Positions 15,854 to 24,040 of a stretch of DNA of 25,776 bases are shown here, piece after piece (within the stretch, counting starts at the first letter, position 1; each line of letters opens with the position of its first letter). The translations under genes and the position numbers were made by a program. The notes beneath the pieces were generated by a model that worked only from the letters and a program-made list of their open reading frames with translations, was not told the DNA's origin and made no database searches. The stretch is from positions 1 to 25,776 of the forward strand of contig JAAZAW010000147.1 of NCBI GenBank assembly GCA_012514125.1, given 5' to 3'. This stretch comes from Phycisphaerae bacterium. GTDB taxonomy: Bacteria; Planctomycetota; Phycisphaerae; JAAYCJ01.

Positions 15854-15913
15854 AGTTCTCTTCCTGATTTTTAAAAAAAATCCACCCAACAACTCCCAAT
15901 CCAACTCTGTCTA

Positions 15914-16028
15914 TCTCCCAACTTCTCCCAACTTCTTCAACTTCTCCCAACTTCTCCCAACTTCTCCCAACTTCTTCAACTTCTCCCAACTTCTTCAACT
16001 TCTCCCAACTTCTTCAACTTCTTCAACT
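15914..16028. repeat. Minisatellite of 12 alternating 10- and 9-bp units
   Basis: Seven copies of TCTCCCAACT and five of TCTTCAACT lie head to tail with no intervening bases, in the order 10-10-9-10-10-10-9-10-9-10-9-9. It overlaps the last codon and the TGA stop of gntR (16023-16025), so the stop codon itself is part of the first unit on the - strand. Confidence 0.9.
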
Positions 16029-16781
16029 TTCCTTCTCTTCCACCAACCGCGTCCCCACATCCCGAATATGTTCTTCCATCGTCCGCCTCGCCCCTTCCGC
16101 GTCTCGCGACTCGATCTTCTCCAACAACGCCCGATGGTACGCCACCGACCGCATCCGATCCTCCACCGAATCCCGGTACGCCCACTGCGCCTGCCGACTC
16201 AGATCCGTCAGCATCGCACACAGAATCGTCAAAATCTTGTTCCCGCACTCCTCCGCCAGGATCGAATGATACGCCATGTCGTGCTCGATAAATCGCCGAC
16301 GATCCTCCACCGCCTCCACCATCCCCGACACCGACTCCCCAAGCCGTCCCAGCCCCTCCTCCGAAATCCCCCCCGCCGCCTTGGACGCCACCATAGGCTC
16401 TATCACCATCCGCACCTCCATGATCTGCTCCAGATCCGCCCCCGTAAAATGCCGCAACAACGGCGAAAGCTGCCGAAAACTGTCCGCGGGCTTGAACTGC
16501 CGCACATACCACCCCGACCCGTGCCTCGCCTCGATCAACCCCAACGCCTTGACCCGGACCAACGCCTCCCGTAACGCCAGACGACTCACCCCAAACCGCT
16601 CCGCCAGCCGCGACTCGGACTCCAGCTTCGCCCCCGCCGACAACCCCGACTCACTGATATACTCCGCCAGCGCCCCGCAGATCTTTTCCACCAGCGACGA
16701 CCGTTCCACCATCAGCGAACTTTTCATCTCACGCACCGCCTTCTCCCCCCAGTCTGCTCCACAACTATCTCCCGCAAACAT
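16023..16781 (-). CDS. GntR-family transcriptional regulator, FadR/FCD subfamily
   Basis: A 252-aa DNA-binding regulator. The winged helix-turn-helix is at about 27-95 (LAERFGVSRLALREAL, then GLIEARHGSGWYV), and the ligand-binding FCD domain at about 100-245 with the usual metal-site residues D168, H172, H216 and H238. FCD regulators typically respond to small organic acids such as uronates, lactate or fatty acyl-CoA; the effector here is unknown. ATG 16781 is chosen because AGGAAGGA lies 8 nt upstream and the length then fits the family; the open frame runs further up but without support. No catabolic target gene is intact nearby. The short dehydrogenase remnant and the possibly frameshifted neighbour suggest a lost sugar-acid pathway. 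The stop lies in the minisatellite. Confidence 0.9.
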   Translation of the reverse strand: MFAGDSCGADWGEKAVREMKSSLMVERSSLVEKICGALAEYISESGLSAGAKLESESRLAERFGVSRLALREALVRVKALGLIEARHGSGWYVRQFKPADSFRQLSPLLRHFTGADLEQIMEVRMVIEPMVASKAAGGISEEGLGRLGESVSGMVEAVEDRRRFIEHDMAYHSILAEECGNKILTILCAMLTDLSRQAQWAYRDSVEDRMRSVAYHRALLEKIESRDAEGARRTMEEHIRDVGTRLVEEKES

Positions 16782-16868
16782 GCCTCCATTCCTTCCTGAA
16801 AAACTCGCCGACGCCCCTCCACCTCTCATCGGCTTTTGTGTGATGATAAGGTGATATGACAACTTTTG

Positions 16869-16897
16869 ATTATACATTTTCATCTTTTTTTTTGCAA
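16869..16897 (-). promoter_or_regulatory. Sigma70-type promoter of gntR
   Basis: TTGCAA (16892-16897) and a perfect TATAAT (16869-16874) on the - strand are separated by 17 nt, giving an untranslated leader of about 80 nt before ATG 16781. Confidence 0.65.
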
Positions 16898-16925
16898 TTC
16901 CGCAGTGAAAAAATTTTTCCATTTC

Positions 16926-16939
16926 TACACGTTCGTGTA
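16926..16939. promoter_or_regulatory. Candidate operator 1 (palindrome)
   Basis: TACACG-TT-CGTGTA is a perfect 6-bp palindrome about 29 bp upstream of the gntR -35 box. GntR regulators bind short palindromes of this kind and commonly autoregulate. The link to this regulator is inferred from position. Confidence 0.5.
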
Positions 16940-16955
16940 ACTTTCCGCCCAAAAT

Positions 16956-16969
16956 TACACGTTTGTGAT
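16956..16969. promoter_or_regulatory. Candidate operator 2 (imperfect copy)
   Basis: TACACGTTTGTGAT matches operator 1 at 11 of 14 positions and starts exactly 30 bp from it, close to three helical turns, so two dimers could bind the same face of DNA. Confidence 0.4.
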
Positions 16970-17039
16970 CATTTATCCACTGCGTAGCCTTTAGCTATAG
17001 CCTCAACGCTCACGTTCACCCCCGGATCGCAATGTTACA

Positions 17040-18866
17040 TCATTTTGTCGTTCGTGGTGATGTCGCCGGCGCGGGACGATTGCTGAAAATCACCAGCCCC
17101 TTGTCCTCGGAATAAAATTTATTGATTCGTAAGGTCTCGTAGAATATGGATTTATGTCGACGGGCATCGCTCTGAACGACCTGGTAGCGATCGTCGGAGG
17201 TGATCAGGTAGACTCGCTCGGATTGACCGAGCAGTTCGATTACATTCAAGAGTTCAAGCTCGGTCAGATCGCCCTTTTTACCGGCATTATCCATCGAAAA
17301 GGTCTTTGTGATTTGCTGATCGCTAGGAATCTGAGGTATCGTGCGGTCCAGATAAAAAACCAGGGGCGGATACGCCGGACCGATGGAATAAAGTGGCGAG
17401 TCGGTGTCGATCGCGTTCCGAATAAGTTTTGCCGCGACACGCGGATCACGATTCGGATCGGTTACCCGCGGGATAACCGACCAGACGACGGCGAAACAAA
17501 CGCCCACCGCAAGCGCGATAGCCGTAACGGAGGCAAGCAGGTGAATGCGAATATAGGCAAAGAGCGAAACGAACTGGGCGAAAATCAACACTGCGGCGAT
17601 CACCCGATATTGATCGACAAGGTGCGAATAGTGAGTGTCGATGTAGTGATAGCCGATACCTAAAGCCAACAGAGTTACGGTGATGATAATTGTGTAAATA
17701 ATAAAAACGGACTTACGTTTAAGCCAATGTTCCAGGGCAAACACCATACCCGCGGCGGAAAGCACGATGGCGGGCGGAAGAATCGGCAGGATTTGATAGG
17801 GGCTTTTGTCGGAAGGTAAACTGAAGAAAAGGAAACCTCCAACGAGCCAGAAGAAAATAAACATCAATTCAAAGCGGCGATCTTTGAAGATTTTTCGAAA
17901 TGGCAATGTCAGACCCAGCGGCAGAAAGACGGACCAGGGAAGTGTCAGCAGGAAGATTTGTGGAACGTCATAGAGAAAAGGTTCGGATGTTCCCAAATAG
18001 TCCAGATAACGTGCGAGGTATTCTTCATGCCAGCGTTCGATTGCATCGGGAACGCTCAGGACAACGCCCAGAATCCAGGAGCCGACGATAAGGATAAGAA
18101 TGATCAATCCCATAAACAGATGAAGCCGTTTAAGATAGAACCCCAGCCCTTTCGCGGTGAGCACCAGGGTCGAAGTTAATCTTTTAGACGGTGAAGATCG
18201 ATCGATTCTTTCCCATCGACCGGCGAGGCTGAGCCAGACCAGAAAGCCAAGAGTCGGCAACAGAATGACCGGAATGGGCACGGGGGTTTTGGCCAGGATA
18301 GCCAGGGCCAAGGCGCTATAGGCAAAAAAGAGAGTTAATCGGGGTGATTTTTCTTCCTGAATATGTTCCAGCGACAGGTAGAGAAATACAAAACAGGCTG
18401 TGATGAAAAAGGTCATGAGCATATCGGGAATGCCGAGGTGCGAGAACCAGAGCATACCGATGGAACTGACGGTTGCAAGGCCTGTGACTACGCCGGTAAG
18501 TCTGCCGAACATGCGGGTGGAAAGAAAGGTCAGCCATAGTGCAATACCGCCTGAGGCGAGGGCGGAAGGCAGACGAACCGTCCATTCGTTGACCTGGCCG
18601 AAGACCGCCGAGACACCGGCGACCATCCAGTACATCAGGGGAAATTTCTGAAGATGAATTTGTGTATTAAAATGGGGAACGATCCAGTTTCCGTCGAGCG
18701 TTTCCCGGGCCGTTACAGCCACAAAACCTTCATCCTCGGAAAGCGGGACATAACTGCCCAGACGAAACCCGAAAAAAGCAGCACAAAAGACCGCAACAAG
18801 CAGGAGGTCGAGCCAATAGACCCGGTTGTCCTGATCGATTCCGGAATTTTCTGTTTTATAAGGCAT
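17040..18866 (-). CDS. GT39/ArnT-type membrane glycosyltransferase
   Basis: A 608-aa polytopic protein with a dozen or so predicted helices and a hydrophilic C-terminal domain (about 470-608). The first outer loop has the acidic pair in LSEDEGF (43-49) and the QKFPLMYW segment (73-80), corresponding to the DE and KPPL-type motifs of PMT/ArnT enzymes. Such proteins move sugars from polyprenyl-phosphate donors onto lipid A, proteins or other envelope acceptors on the outer face of the inner membrane. Donor and acceptor cannot be told. ATG 18866 has AGGA about 11 nt upstream. It lies 22 nt after ccmD and so seems to be the last gene of the cytochrome maturation operon, with which it has no obvious functional tie. 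Confidence 0.85.
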   Translation of the reverse strand: MPYKTENSGIDQDNRVYWLDLLLVAVFCAAFFGFRLGSYVPLSEDEGFVAVTARETLDGNWIVPHFNTQIHLQKFPLMYWMVAGVSAVFGQVNEWTVRLPSALASGGIALWLTFLSTRMFGRLTGVVTGLATVSSIGMLWFSHLGIPDMLMTFFITACFVFLYLSLEHIQEEKSPRLTLFFAYSALALAILAKTPVPIPVILLPTLGFLVWLSLAGRWERIDRSSPSKRLTSTLVLTAKGLGFYLKRLHLFMGLIILILIVGSWILGVVLSVPDAIERWHEEYLARYLDYLGTSEPFLYDVPQIFLLTLPWSVFLPLGLTLPFRKIFKDRRFELMFIFFWLVGGFLFFSLPSDKSPYQILPILPPAIVLSAAGMVFALEHWLKRKSVFIIYTIIITVTLLALGIGYHYIDTHYSHLVDQYRVIAAVLIFAQFVSLFAYIRIHLLASVTAIALAVGVCFAVVWSVIPRVTDPNRDPRVAAKLIRNAIDTDSPLYSIGPAYPPLVFYLDRTIPQIPSDQQITKTFSMDNAGKKGDLTELELLNVIELLGQSERVYLITSDDRYQVVQSDARRHKSIFYETLRINKFYSEDKGLVIFSNRPAPATSPRTTK

Positions 18867-18888
18867 ATTGTGTTTGTCCTGTGAGTTT

Positions 18889-19029
18889 TTAATCGCGATT
18901 GGCCAGCACGTTTTCCAGTTGGGATAATTTATGATTCAGGGCTTTGAATTTCAACCCAAGAACCAGTACGTATGCGAAAACAACAAACCAGAAAGCGACA
19001 TATGCCGCCAATAAATAAGGTTCGTTCAT
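18889..19029 (-). CDS. ccmD: CcmD-like small membrane protein
   Basis: A 46-aa protein with one N-terminal membrane helix (about 6-26, AAYVAFWFVVFAYVLVLGL) followed by a charged cytoplasmic tail (KFKALNHKLSQLEN). This is the size and layout of CcmD, which helps release holo-CcmE from the CcmABC complex. ATG 19029 overlaps the ccmC stop as ATGA, and GGGAGGA lies upstream. Identification rests on position straight after ccmC plus topology; CcmD is too short and variable for sequence alone. Confidence 0.82.
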   Translation of the reverse strand: MNEPYLLAAYVAFWFVVFAYVLVLGLKFKALNHKLSQLENVLANRD

Positions 19030-19718
19030 TTTTTCCTCCCGTCAGATAAATCTTGCGTGTCCCCGGCGATGCGGATCAGTTCGGAAAGCCGCGATTCCAT
19101 TGTCAACAGTTTGACGCGAAGATGAATCAGCAGGATCGCCAGACCCAGAACGGCAAGAACCGCGATAATCAGTGTATGGAACATGGAAATATCGATCCGG
19201 ATTTCTCGTGACGTGATCACGGCGGGATGTAAACTTTGCCACCAGTAAATGCACAGGAATACCAGCGGAACATCGAGGAATCCGATCAATCCGAAGACGG
19301 CGGCGAGTCGAGACTGTAGCGATCCCGGCGGCAGGGAGCGTCGCAGGACATGATAAAGGCTCAGGACGCACCAGAGGACAAGAAAACTCGTCAAACGCGG
19401 GTCCCAGGTCCACCAGACCATCCAGGCCTGACGTGCCCAGAGCATGCCGGTGATGAGCGTGAGCGTACAAAAAAGCCAAGCGGTATCTGCTGCGGCCCAG
19501 GCAAGTCGATCCACTTGCGGGGAAGGTTTGACTAAATATTTTAGCGATGCAAGAAAGAGTATGAAGGTCGAAAAGAAGGAAGCCAGGGCGCCGGGCAGAT
19601 GGATGTAGAAGATTTTTTGCGTCGGTCCCATTACCGCATCGATGGGCGCATAGAAGAAAATCATGACGAACGCCGCCGTCATCAGGACGAAATCCAGAAT
19701 GATCAGGGGTAGAGTCAT
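19026..19718 (-). CDS. ccmC: Haem handling protein CcmC
   Basis: A 230-aa protein with six predicted helices. The tryptophan-rich periplasmic motif WWTWDPRLTS (102-111) of the haem handling family is present, with candidate haem-ligand histidines H40 (FYIHLP) and H164 (SLHP) flanking it. CcmC presents haem to CcmE for covalent attachment. ATG 19718 overlaps the ccmB stop (ATGA) with AGGA just upstream, and its own stop overlaps ccmD. Confidence 0.95.
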   Translation of the reverse strand: MTLPLIILDFVLMTAAFVMIFFYAPIDAVMGPTQKIFYIHLPGALASFFSTFILFLASLKYLVKPSPQVDRLAWAAADTAWLFCTLTLITGMLWARQAWMVWWTWDPRLTSFLVLWCVLSLYHVLRRSLPPGSLQSRLAAVFGLIGFLDVPLVFLCIYWWQSLHPAVITSREIRIDISMFHTLIIAVLAVLGLAILLIHLRVKLLTMESRLSELIRIAGDTQDLSDGRKK

Positions 19719-20374
19719 TTTCCTGCGATCACTTTCAATAAACCGGGACTTATGCCTAAAAGCACTATATCGAAACCGGCAAGAATCAGCCAGATATTTT
19801 CTGAACGGGCCGGATCGTCAATCGCCATCATCGCCAGAAGAACCAGTGGTAAGGCAACGGGCCAGAGAAAACCGGCGAGAAACGCCCCGCGATGACGCGA
19901 AAATTGTGCGATGAGGGAGCAGAGAAGTCCCATCGCGATAAGGCCCAGATCGGTCAACGTCAGTGTCAGGAAAATCGAGCCCATCGGTGATGAGATTGTC
20001 AGGTTCATCATTTGAGTCAGGGACAGCAGCACAATCACCTGCAGGCCCATCAACATCGAGCCGGTGAAGAGCAATTTGGCGAAAAGAAACTGATTCGGAG
20101 TGACCGGAGCTGCCAGCAGCGCTTCAAGCACGGCGTTTCGCGTATCTGTGACCAGAGCACGGTCAAGAATGACCACAAGAGCGAGCAGTGAAACGATCCA
20201 CAAAATAGCAGCCCAGGCGGTCGGTGAATGTGAAAAATCTATTTTGGAAAAATAAAAAAGCACGATGGCCGCCAACGCCAGAACGATCGCGGGCGGAAGA
20301 ATTTGCAGACTTCGTATCTCCGAACGCCAATCTTTGGCAAGGAGAGTATAAATATTGCGAAGGAAACGAAACAT
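19715..20374 (-). CDS. ccmB: Haem exporter/release permease CcmB
   Basis: The membrane subunit (219 aa, about six helices) of the CcmAB transporter that drives release of holo-CcmE from CcmC. The N-terminal KDWRSEIRS and the DTRNAVLEALLAAPV segment, which contacts the ATPase, are typical. ATG 20374 is chosen: it gives the family length, has a GGGGGGA stretch upstream and starts directly after the ccmA stop. A longer frame to 20404 would overlap ccmA. Confidence 0.94.
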   Translation of the reverse strand: MFRFLRNIYTLLAKDWRSEIRSLQILPPAIVLALAAIVLFYFSKIDFSHSPTAWAAILWIVSLLALVVILDRALVTDTRNAVLEALLAAPVTPNQFLFAKLLFTGSMLMGLQVIVLLSLTQMMNLTISSPMGSIFLTLTLTDLGLIAMGLLCSLIAQFSRHRGAFLAGFLWPVALPLVLLAMMAIDDPARSENIWLILAGFDIVLLGISPGLLKVIAGK

Positions 20375-20375
20375 G

Positions 20376-21113
20376 CTATTTTCCCCCCGCCTGTGATTGG
20401 GCATACGACAGATAATCTTTGCCGATCGCCTGAAGATCGAAACGATCCGCCGGGCCGGAGAGAATCGATTTGCCTTTGTACAGAACCATCAGATCGGTCG
20501 CAACGCCAAGTCCCAGCGGAACCTGATGGCAGGTAAGCACCACCGCGGCGTTTGAATTTTTATATGTATGGATCAATTTCAGCAAGAAACCGACGCCCGT
20601 TTGGTCCAGACCGCTAAAGGCTTCGTCAAGGAGAAGAATTCCGGGGTTTGAAAGGATCGCCCGGCAGATTGAAACGCGTCTCGCCATGCCGAAACTCAAA
20701 ATGTCGATTCGTTCGTCGGCGAAGAGTCGCAATCCCATCTGAACGAGTAATTCTTCAATGCGGCGGGCGGGATTTTTGACATTTTGCAGGTCGGCCCAAA
20801 ACCGCAAATTTTCCTTGACGGTGAGTTCATCGTAAAGAAAACTCTGATGGCCGACCCAACCGATGGTGGATGGTGCAAAGTCCCTGGTGTTGTAATAAAT
20901 ATGCCCCTGATCGGGAGCAATCGCACCGGCAAGAGTTCGCAGCAGGGTTGTTTTGCCGGCAGCGTTCGGGCCAAGGATTGTCAAGATACGGCCTGCGAAG
21001 AGATCAAAGGAAATGTCCCGCAAAACATGACGAAAACCCAGTTGCACCGATACATTTTTAACCTGAACCCAAGGTTTGCCGCCATCGATGTCGGAATAAG
21101 TCGTTTCATTCAT
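20376..21113 (-). CDS. ccmA: Cytochrome c maturation ATPase CcmA
   Basis: A 245-aa ABC ATPase. Walker A is GPNAAGKT (48-55), Q-loop Q90, Walker B ILLLDE (159-164) and switch His196. The signature motif reads LSFGMARR (139-146), with Met where Gln is usual (LSxGQxxR). With CcmB it powers holo-CcmE release. It has an N-terminal extension of about 14 residues. ATG 21113 overlaps the preceding gene by 8 nt, and AAGGCGG lies 8 nt upstream. Confidence 0.93.
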   Translation of the reverse strand: MNETTYSDIDGGKPWVQVKNVSVQLGFRHVLRDISFDLFAGRILTILGPNAAGKTTLLRTLAGAIAPDQGHIYYNTRDFAPSTIGWVGHQSFLYDELTVKENLRFWADLQNVKNPARRIEELLVQMGLRLFADERIDILSFGMARRVSICRAILSNPGILLLDEAFSGLDQTGVGFLLKLIHTYKNSNAAVVLTCHQVPLGLGVATDLMVLYKGKSILSGPADRFDLQAIGKDYLSYAQSQAGGK

Positions 21114-21729
21114 GTCTGTGCCGCCTTACCCTTATGACGAGAAAAATCAGGAGGATGGCTGCTGAAATCATGACGATATATCGTCCGACCGTCAAGCCAT
21201 ACCAGGGTTTGGGCGGATAAACCCTAACGGCGACGTCACTATCGGCAGCCAGATCGAAGGCTGTATAGACTTCCTGCGATTCGAGGTGTGTTTTTTTCAG
21301 GCCTTTGGTTTCAAATTTCAAGCCTATGATCGGAAGTGAAATCATCACCGTATCCACGGGCAAAGACGGAGGAAGTGTTAGTATCAGCGGAACGGACGAG
21401 TTTTCGGGCCAATTGCGAAAATATTGAAAATCGAGCCTGGCGGGATCGTCGGCGGACGTTAAACGCAACTGGATTTGATCCGCATCGATTTTAACAGGTA
21501 CGGTATTCGGAACTGCTCGAGCCTGCAGATCGATTGCATCGGCAAAACGCAGGACGATCGTTTGATCGGGATCGTTTGACATTACTTCGAGCATTCCCTG
21601 AATGATAAGACCATCATCGTCGGCGGCAACAATCACGTGATATAGCGTAATGGTTCCAGCGGACTTCGCCGCCACCCAGGGAGCGGCAATTGATTCAAGG
21701 GCGAGCAAATACATCAGAAATTTTATCAT
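21106..21729 (-). CDS. Unrecognised membrane-anchored protein within the ccm operon
   Basis: A 207-aa protein with an N-terminal signal peptide or anchor (about 1-23), a largely beta-type extracytoplasmic domain (about 25-175), one C-terminal helix (about 183-199) and a short basic tail RVRRHRHE, i.e. type I topology with the domain on the periplasmic side. There are no cysteines, so it is not a CcmG or CcmH thioredoxin-like protein and it lacks a CxxCH haem site. ATG 21729 overlaps the ccmF stop (ATGA), with GAGGG upstream, and its 3' end overlaps ccmA, so it is embedded in the operon. A role in haem or apocytochrome handling is inferred from location. I recognise no family. Confidence 0.88.
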   Translation of the reverse strand: MIKFLMYLLALESIAAPWVAAKSAGTITLYHVIVAADDDGLIIQGMLEVMSNDPDQTIVLRFADAIDLQARAVPNTVPVKIDADQIQLRLTSADDPARLDFQYFRNWPENSSVPLILTLPPSLPVDTVMISLPIIGLKFETKGLKKTHLESQEVYTAFDLAADSDVAVRVYPPKPWYGLTVGRYIVMISAAILLIFLVIRVRRHRHE

Positions 21730-23549
21730 CGGTGTTTCCCTCGCTTCAAAGCTGTGAACAAACAGCCGATCATGATCAACGCGGAACCCGCCCAGACCCA
21801 ACTGACGAGCCAGTTCCGTCGCACCGCAACCAGGGCCTGGGTTCCGCTGAACCCCTCAAGGACGGCGTAAATATCGCTGAAAAGCCCCGATCGGAAATCA
21901 GGTTCAATTCGATGTCGGCCATCAGGCGTCAGGGTTTGCGAAGGACGAAGCGTTTCACGACGATAAGGCATGGACACATCAAGCTCTGCCAGAACGTTCA
22001 CCTCGCCGTCGGCTCTTTCATCGACACGAAGACTTTGCAGGCCTATTCGCATGGCACCCTTTTTCTCCGTTTGCCCGCGTTCAAGCACCAACGATTTGAC
22101 GGGCGGCTGGACCATGCCGGCGAGTAATCCACACGCCAGAATAATCAACCCCAGATGGGCTAATGTCATCGGCAGATTTTGAAGAATATTACGACGACGA
22201 TTCAGGTTAGCCAACACCACAATGACAAAGCCGGCGACCAGAATGAAAAGGCCTACAAGCCGTATTGGATCGATATGATTGATCAGAAACCAGATAACAA
22301 AACATACCACCGAACTGAGCGTTATCGTGACCAGCAGGGCTTCGAGTTGACGTTGTCGGCGAATGGTACGCAGGAAATGAAATCCAAAAGTAATCATCAG
22401 TCCCAGGCCCATCGTTCCGATTGTGGTATTATAGAACGTCGGGGGCAATGAATTAGGATTTTCCACCGTGCCGCCGGACCAGATCGGCCAGAGTGTTCCA
22501 AGCAGAACCGCTAGCGTCATCAAGATCAGCCACCACATCGTCAGGGTCAGAGTCAACGGCTGTGAACCGTGGGAAGCGGGCGTTTGAACTATACGAACGA
22601 TTGTAAAAACAGCAACCGCCGCCAGGGCGATCAGAAAAACTCCGGAAAATGAGTTATCGGCAAAAGCATGAAGACTAAAGACGATACCGCTTCGAGTCAG
22701 ATAAGTCGCCACAAGGGTTCCGGCAAAAGCTGTACCCGCAAGCGCAACCACGGGACGTGACAGTGTCGTTGCGTGACGGGATGAGAAATGAAGCAGTGCG
22801 ATGGAAATGAACCAGGGCACCAGGGAGGCGTTTTCCACGGGGTCCCACCCCCAATATCCGCCCCAGCCAAGTTCATCGTAAGCCCATATCGCGCCGGTGA
22901 CGATTCCCGCCGTCAGGGTTGCACAGGCCAGACGAACCCAGCGAGCCAGCAGTTGGGCCACGTCCGAATTGTCGGACCGGCTCATCGCGAGAACAAATCC
23001 ACAAGCCAAACAAGCGTATCCCGCGAACAGCAGCGGCGGGTGAATAATCATCGCCCAATCGCGAAGCATCGGATTCAACCCCAGCCCGTTACCGACGGGA
23101 ATAAGTTTTGGCGTGAAAGGATTCGAAAAATAAAGAATGATCGCCAGCAAGGGCAACGTTGTCAGCGATGCAATTAAAACAATTCGTCGATGGAGATCAA
23201 ATTCACAGCGGCGAATTTGAAATGTTGCGATTGAAACAGCGGCGAGGATCATAAACAGCCAGAGAAAAAGCGTTCCTTCAGGTCCGGCCCACAGCGCACC
23301 AAGACGATAATACCAGGGGGTTGCCCCGGAACTATGCGCTACAACGTAACGAAGGGAAAAATCATTGAGTAATAACGCCGACATCAGGAGCATCAGGCAC
23401 CAGAAAACAATCACACCGGCGGCGTGAAAAGTCAACCGGGCAAATTTCAGCAAACGCGGACGACCCGGTTCCGCCAGGAGCGAAAACCCCGACGAAAATG
23501 CCAATAAAATACACGCAGCGAATAATCCCACTGAGCCAAGGGTACTCAT
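21726..23549 (-). CDS. ccmF: Haem lyase subunit CcmF
   Basis: A 607-aa protein with a dozen or more helices. The WWD haem-binding segment is WGGYWGWDPVENASLVPW (229-246), with haem-ligand candidates H170 (IIHPP) and H294 (FSLHAF); WAGPEGT (87-93) is also a family mark. A soluble periplasmic domain lies near the C-terminus (about 510-580) before the last helix. CcmF ligates haem to apocytochrome c. ATG 23549 overlaps the ccmE stop (ATGA), with AAGGAG 10 nt upstream; the frame extends to 23594 but that would overlap ccmE further. Confidence 0.95.
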   Translation of the reverse strand: MSTLGSVGLFAACILLAFSSGFSLLAEPGRPRLLKFARLTFHAAGVIVFWCLMLLMSALLLNDFSLRYVVAHSSGATPWYYRLGALWAGPEGTLFLWLFMILAAVSIATFQIRRCEFDLHRRIVLIASLTTLPLLAIILYFSNPFTPKLIPVGNGLGLNPMLRDWAMIIHPPLLFAGYACLACGFVLAMSRSDNSDVAQLLARWVRLACATLTAGIVTGAIWAYDELGWGGYWGWDPVENASLVPWFISIALLHFSSRHATTLSRPVVALAGTAFAGTLVATYLTRSGIVFSLHAFADNSFSGVFLIALAAVAVFTIVRIVQTPASHGSQPLTLTLTMWWLILMTLAVLLGTLWPIWSGGTVENPNSLPPTFYNTTIGTMGLGLMITFGFHFLRTIRRQRQLEALLVTITLSSVVCFVIWFLINHIDPIRLVGLFILVAGFVIVVLANLNRRRNILQNLPMTLAHLGLIILACGLLAGMVQPPVKSLVLERGQTEKKGAMRIGLQSLRVDERADGEVNVLAELDVSMPYRRETLRPSQTLTPDGRHRIEPDFRSGLFSDIYAVLEGFSGTQALVAVRRNWLVSWVWAGSALIMIGCLFTALKRGKHR

Positions 23550-23956
23550 GGCTGACGATCTCCTTTGGGGTTTGCCGAGTACTTCGACTCGCATTTAGTC
23601 ATAATCTTTTTGGAGATAAACGTTCCATTATCCGAATAACGTCCTTCGACGACGATTGACCTATCTGCGGCAACATTGATCGGTGCGCCTGTGTATTCCA
23701 CCGGCAGGGTTTGATCCTGATCTTCCAGGACAAAGGTGTAGACACCCGGCAGAGCAACCGATTTCCAACTGTCGGGCGATATTCGGCCAAGGACTCTCAC
23801 CACACCGGCGGACGACGAGGTCGATGGTGAATTTTTCAATTGTTCAATGGTCATATAATAATCAAAATTCGCCCTCATCAACCCTATCGCGATCAAAGTC
23901 AATCCGACGAAAATCACCAGTATCGTTATCGTCAGTGTTTGTGTTTTTTTATTCAT
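23546..23956 (-). CDS. ccmE: Haem chaperone CcmE, Cys-type (CxxxY)
   Basis: A 136-aa protein with one N-terminal membrane anchor (about 8-28) and a periplasmic OB-fold domain (VRVLGRI 53-59, VEYTGAPI 86-93, IVVEGRY 101-107). Classical CcmE binds haem covalently through the His of HxxxY; here the motif is C122-E-S-K-Y126. The Cys form is known from the variant System I* found in archaea and some bacteria, which also lacks CcmH, in line with this operon. ATG 23956 gives the family length; the frame runs on to 24136 but overlaps nuoN. The ribosome-binding site is weak (AGGA about 13 nt away). Confidence 0.93.
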   Translation of the reverse strand: MNKKTQTLTITILVIFVGLTLIAIGLMRANFDYYMTIEQLKNSPSTSSSAGVVRVLGRISPDSWKSVALPGVYTFVLEDQDQTLPVEYTGAPINVAADRSIVVEGRYSDNGTFISKKIMTKCESKYSANPKGDRQP

Positions 23957-24011
23957 GCGTATCAACAATCCTGCGTCAGACCATAATTTTTGATTCAAAA
24001 AGATTACTGAA

Positions 24012-24040
24012 ATTATTCCTTGAGACGTGAACGATGTAAA
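24012..24040 (-). promoter_or_regulatory. Candidate promoter of the ccm operon
   Basis: TTTACA (24035-24040) and AATAAT (24012-24017) on the - strand are 17 nt apart, in the 170-bp gap between nuoN and ccmE, the only sizeable gap upstream of the ccm genes. Confidence 0.4.

Noticed and set aside
15914..16028. Regular short repeats considered as a CRISPR array
   Set aside because: Units of 9-10 bp abut directly with no unique spacers and no cas genes are near.
16068..16574. Arg/Pro/His-rich + strand frame, and the Gly-rich - strand frame at 15976-16512, over gntR
   Set aside because: Both are out-of-frame readings of gntR and the minisatellite.
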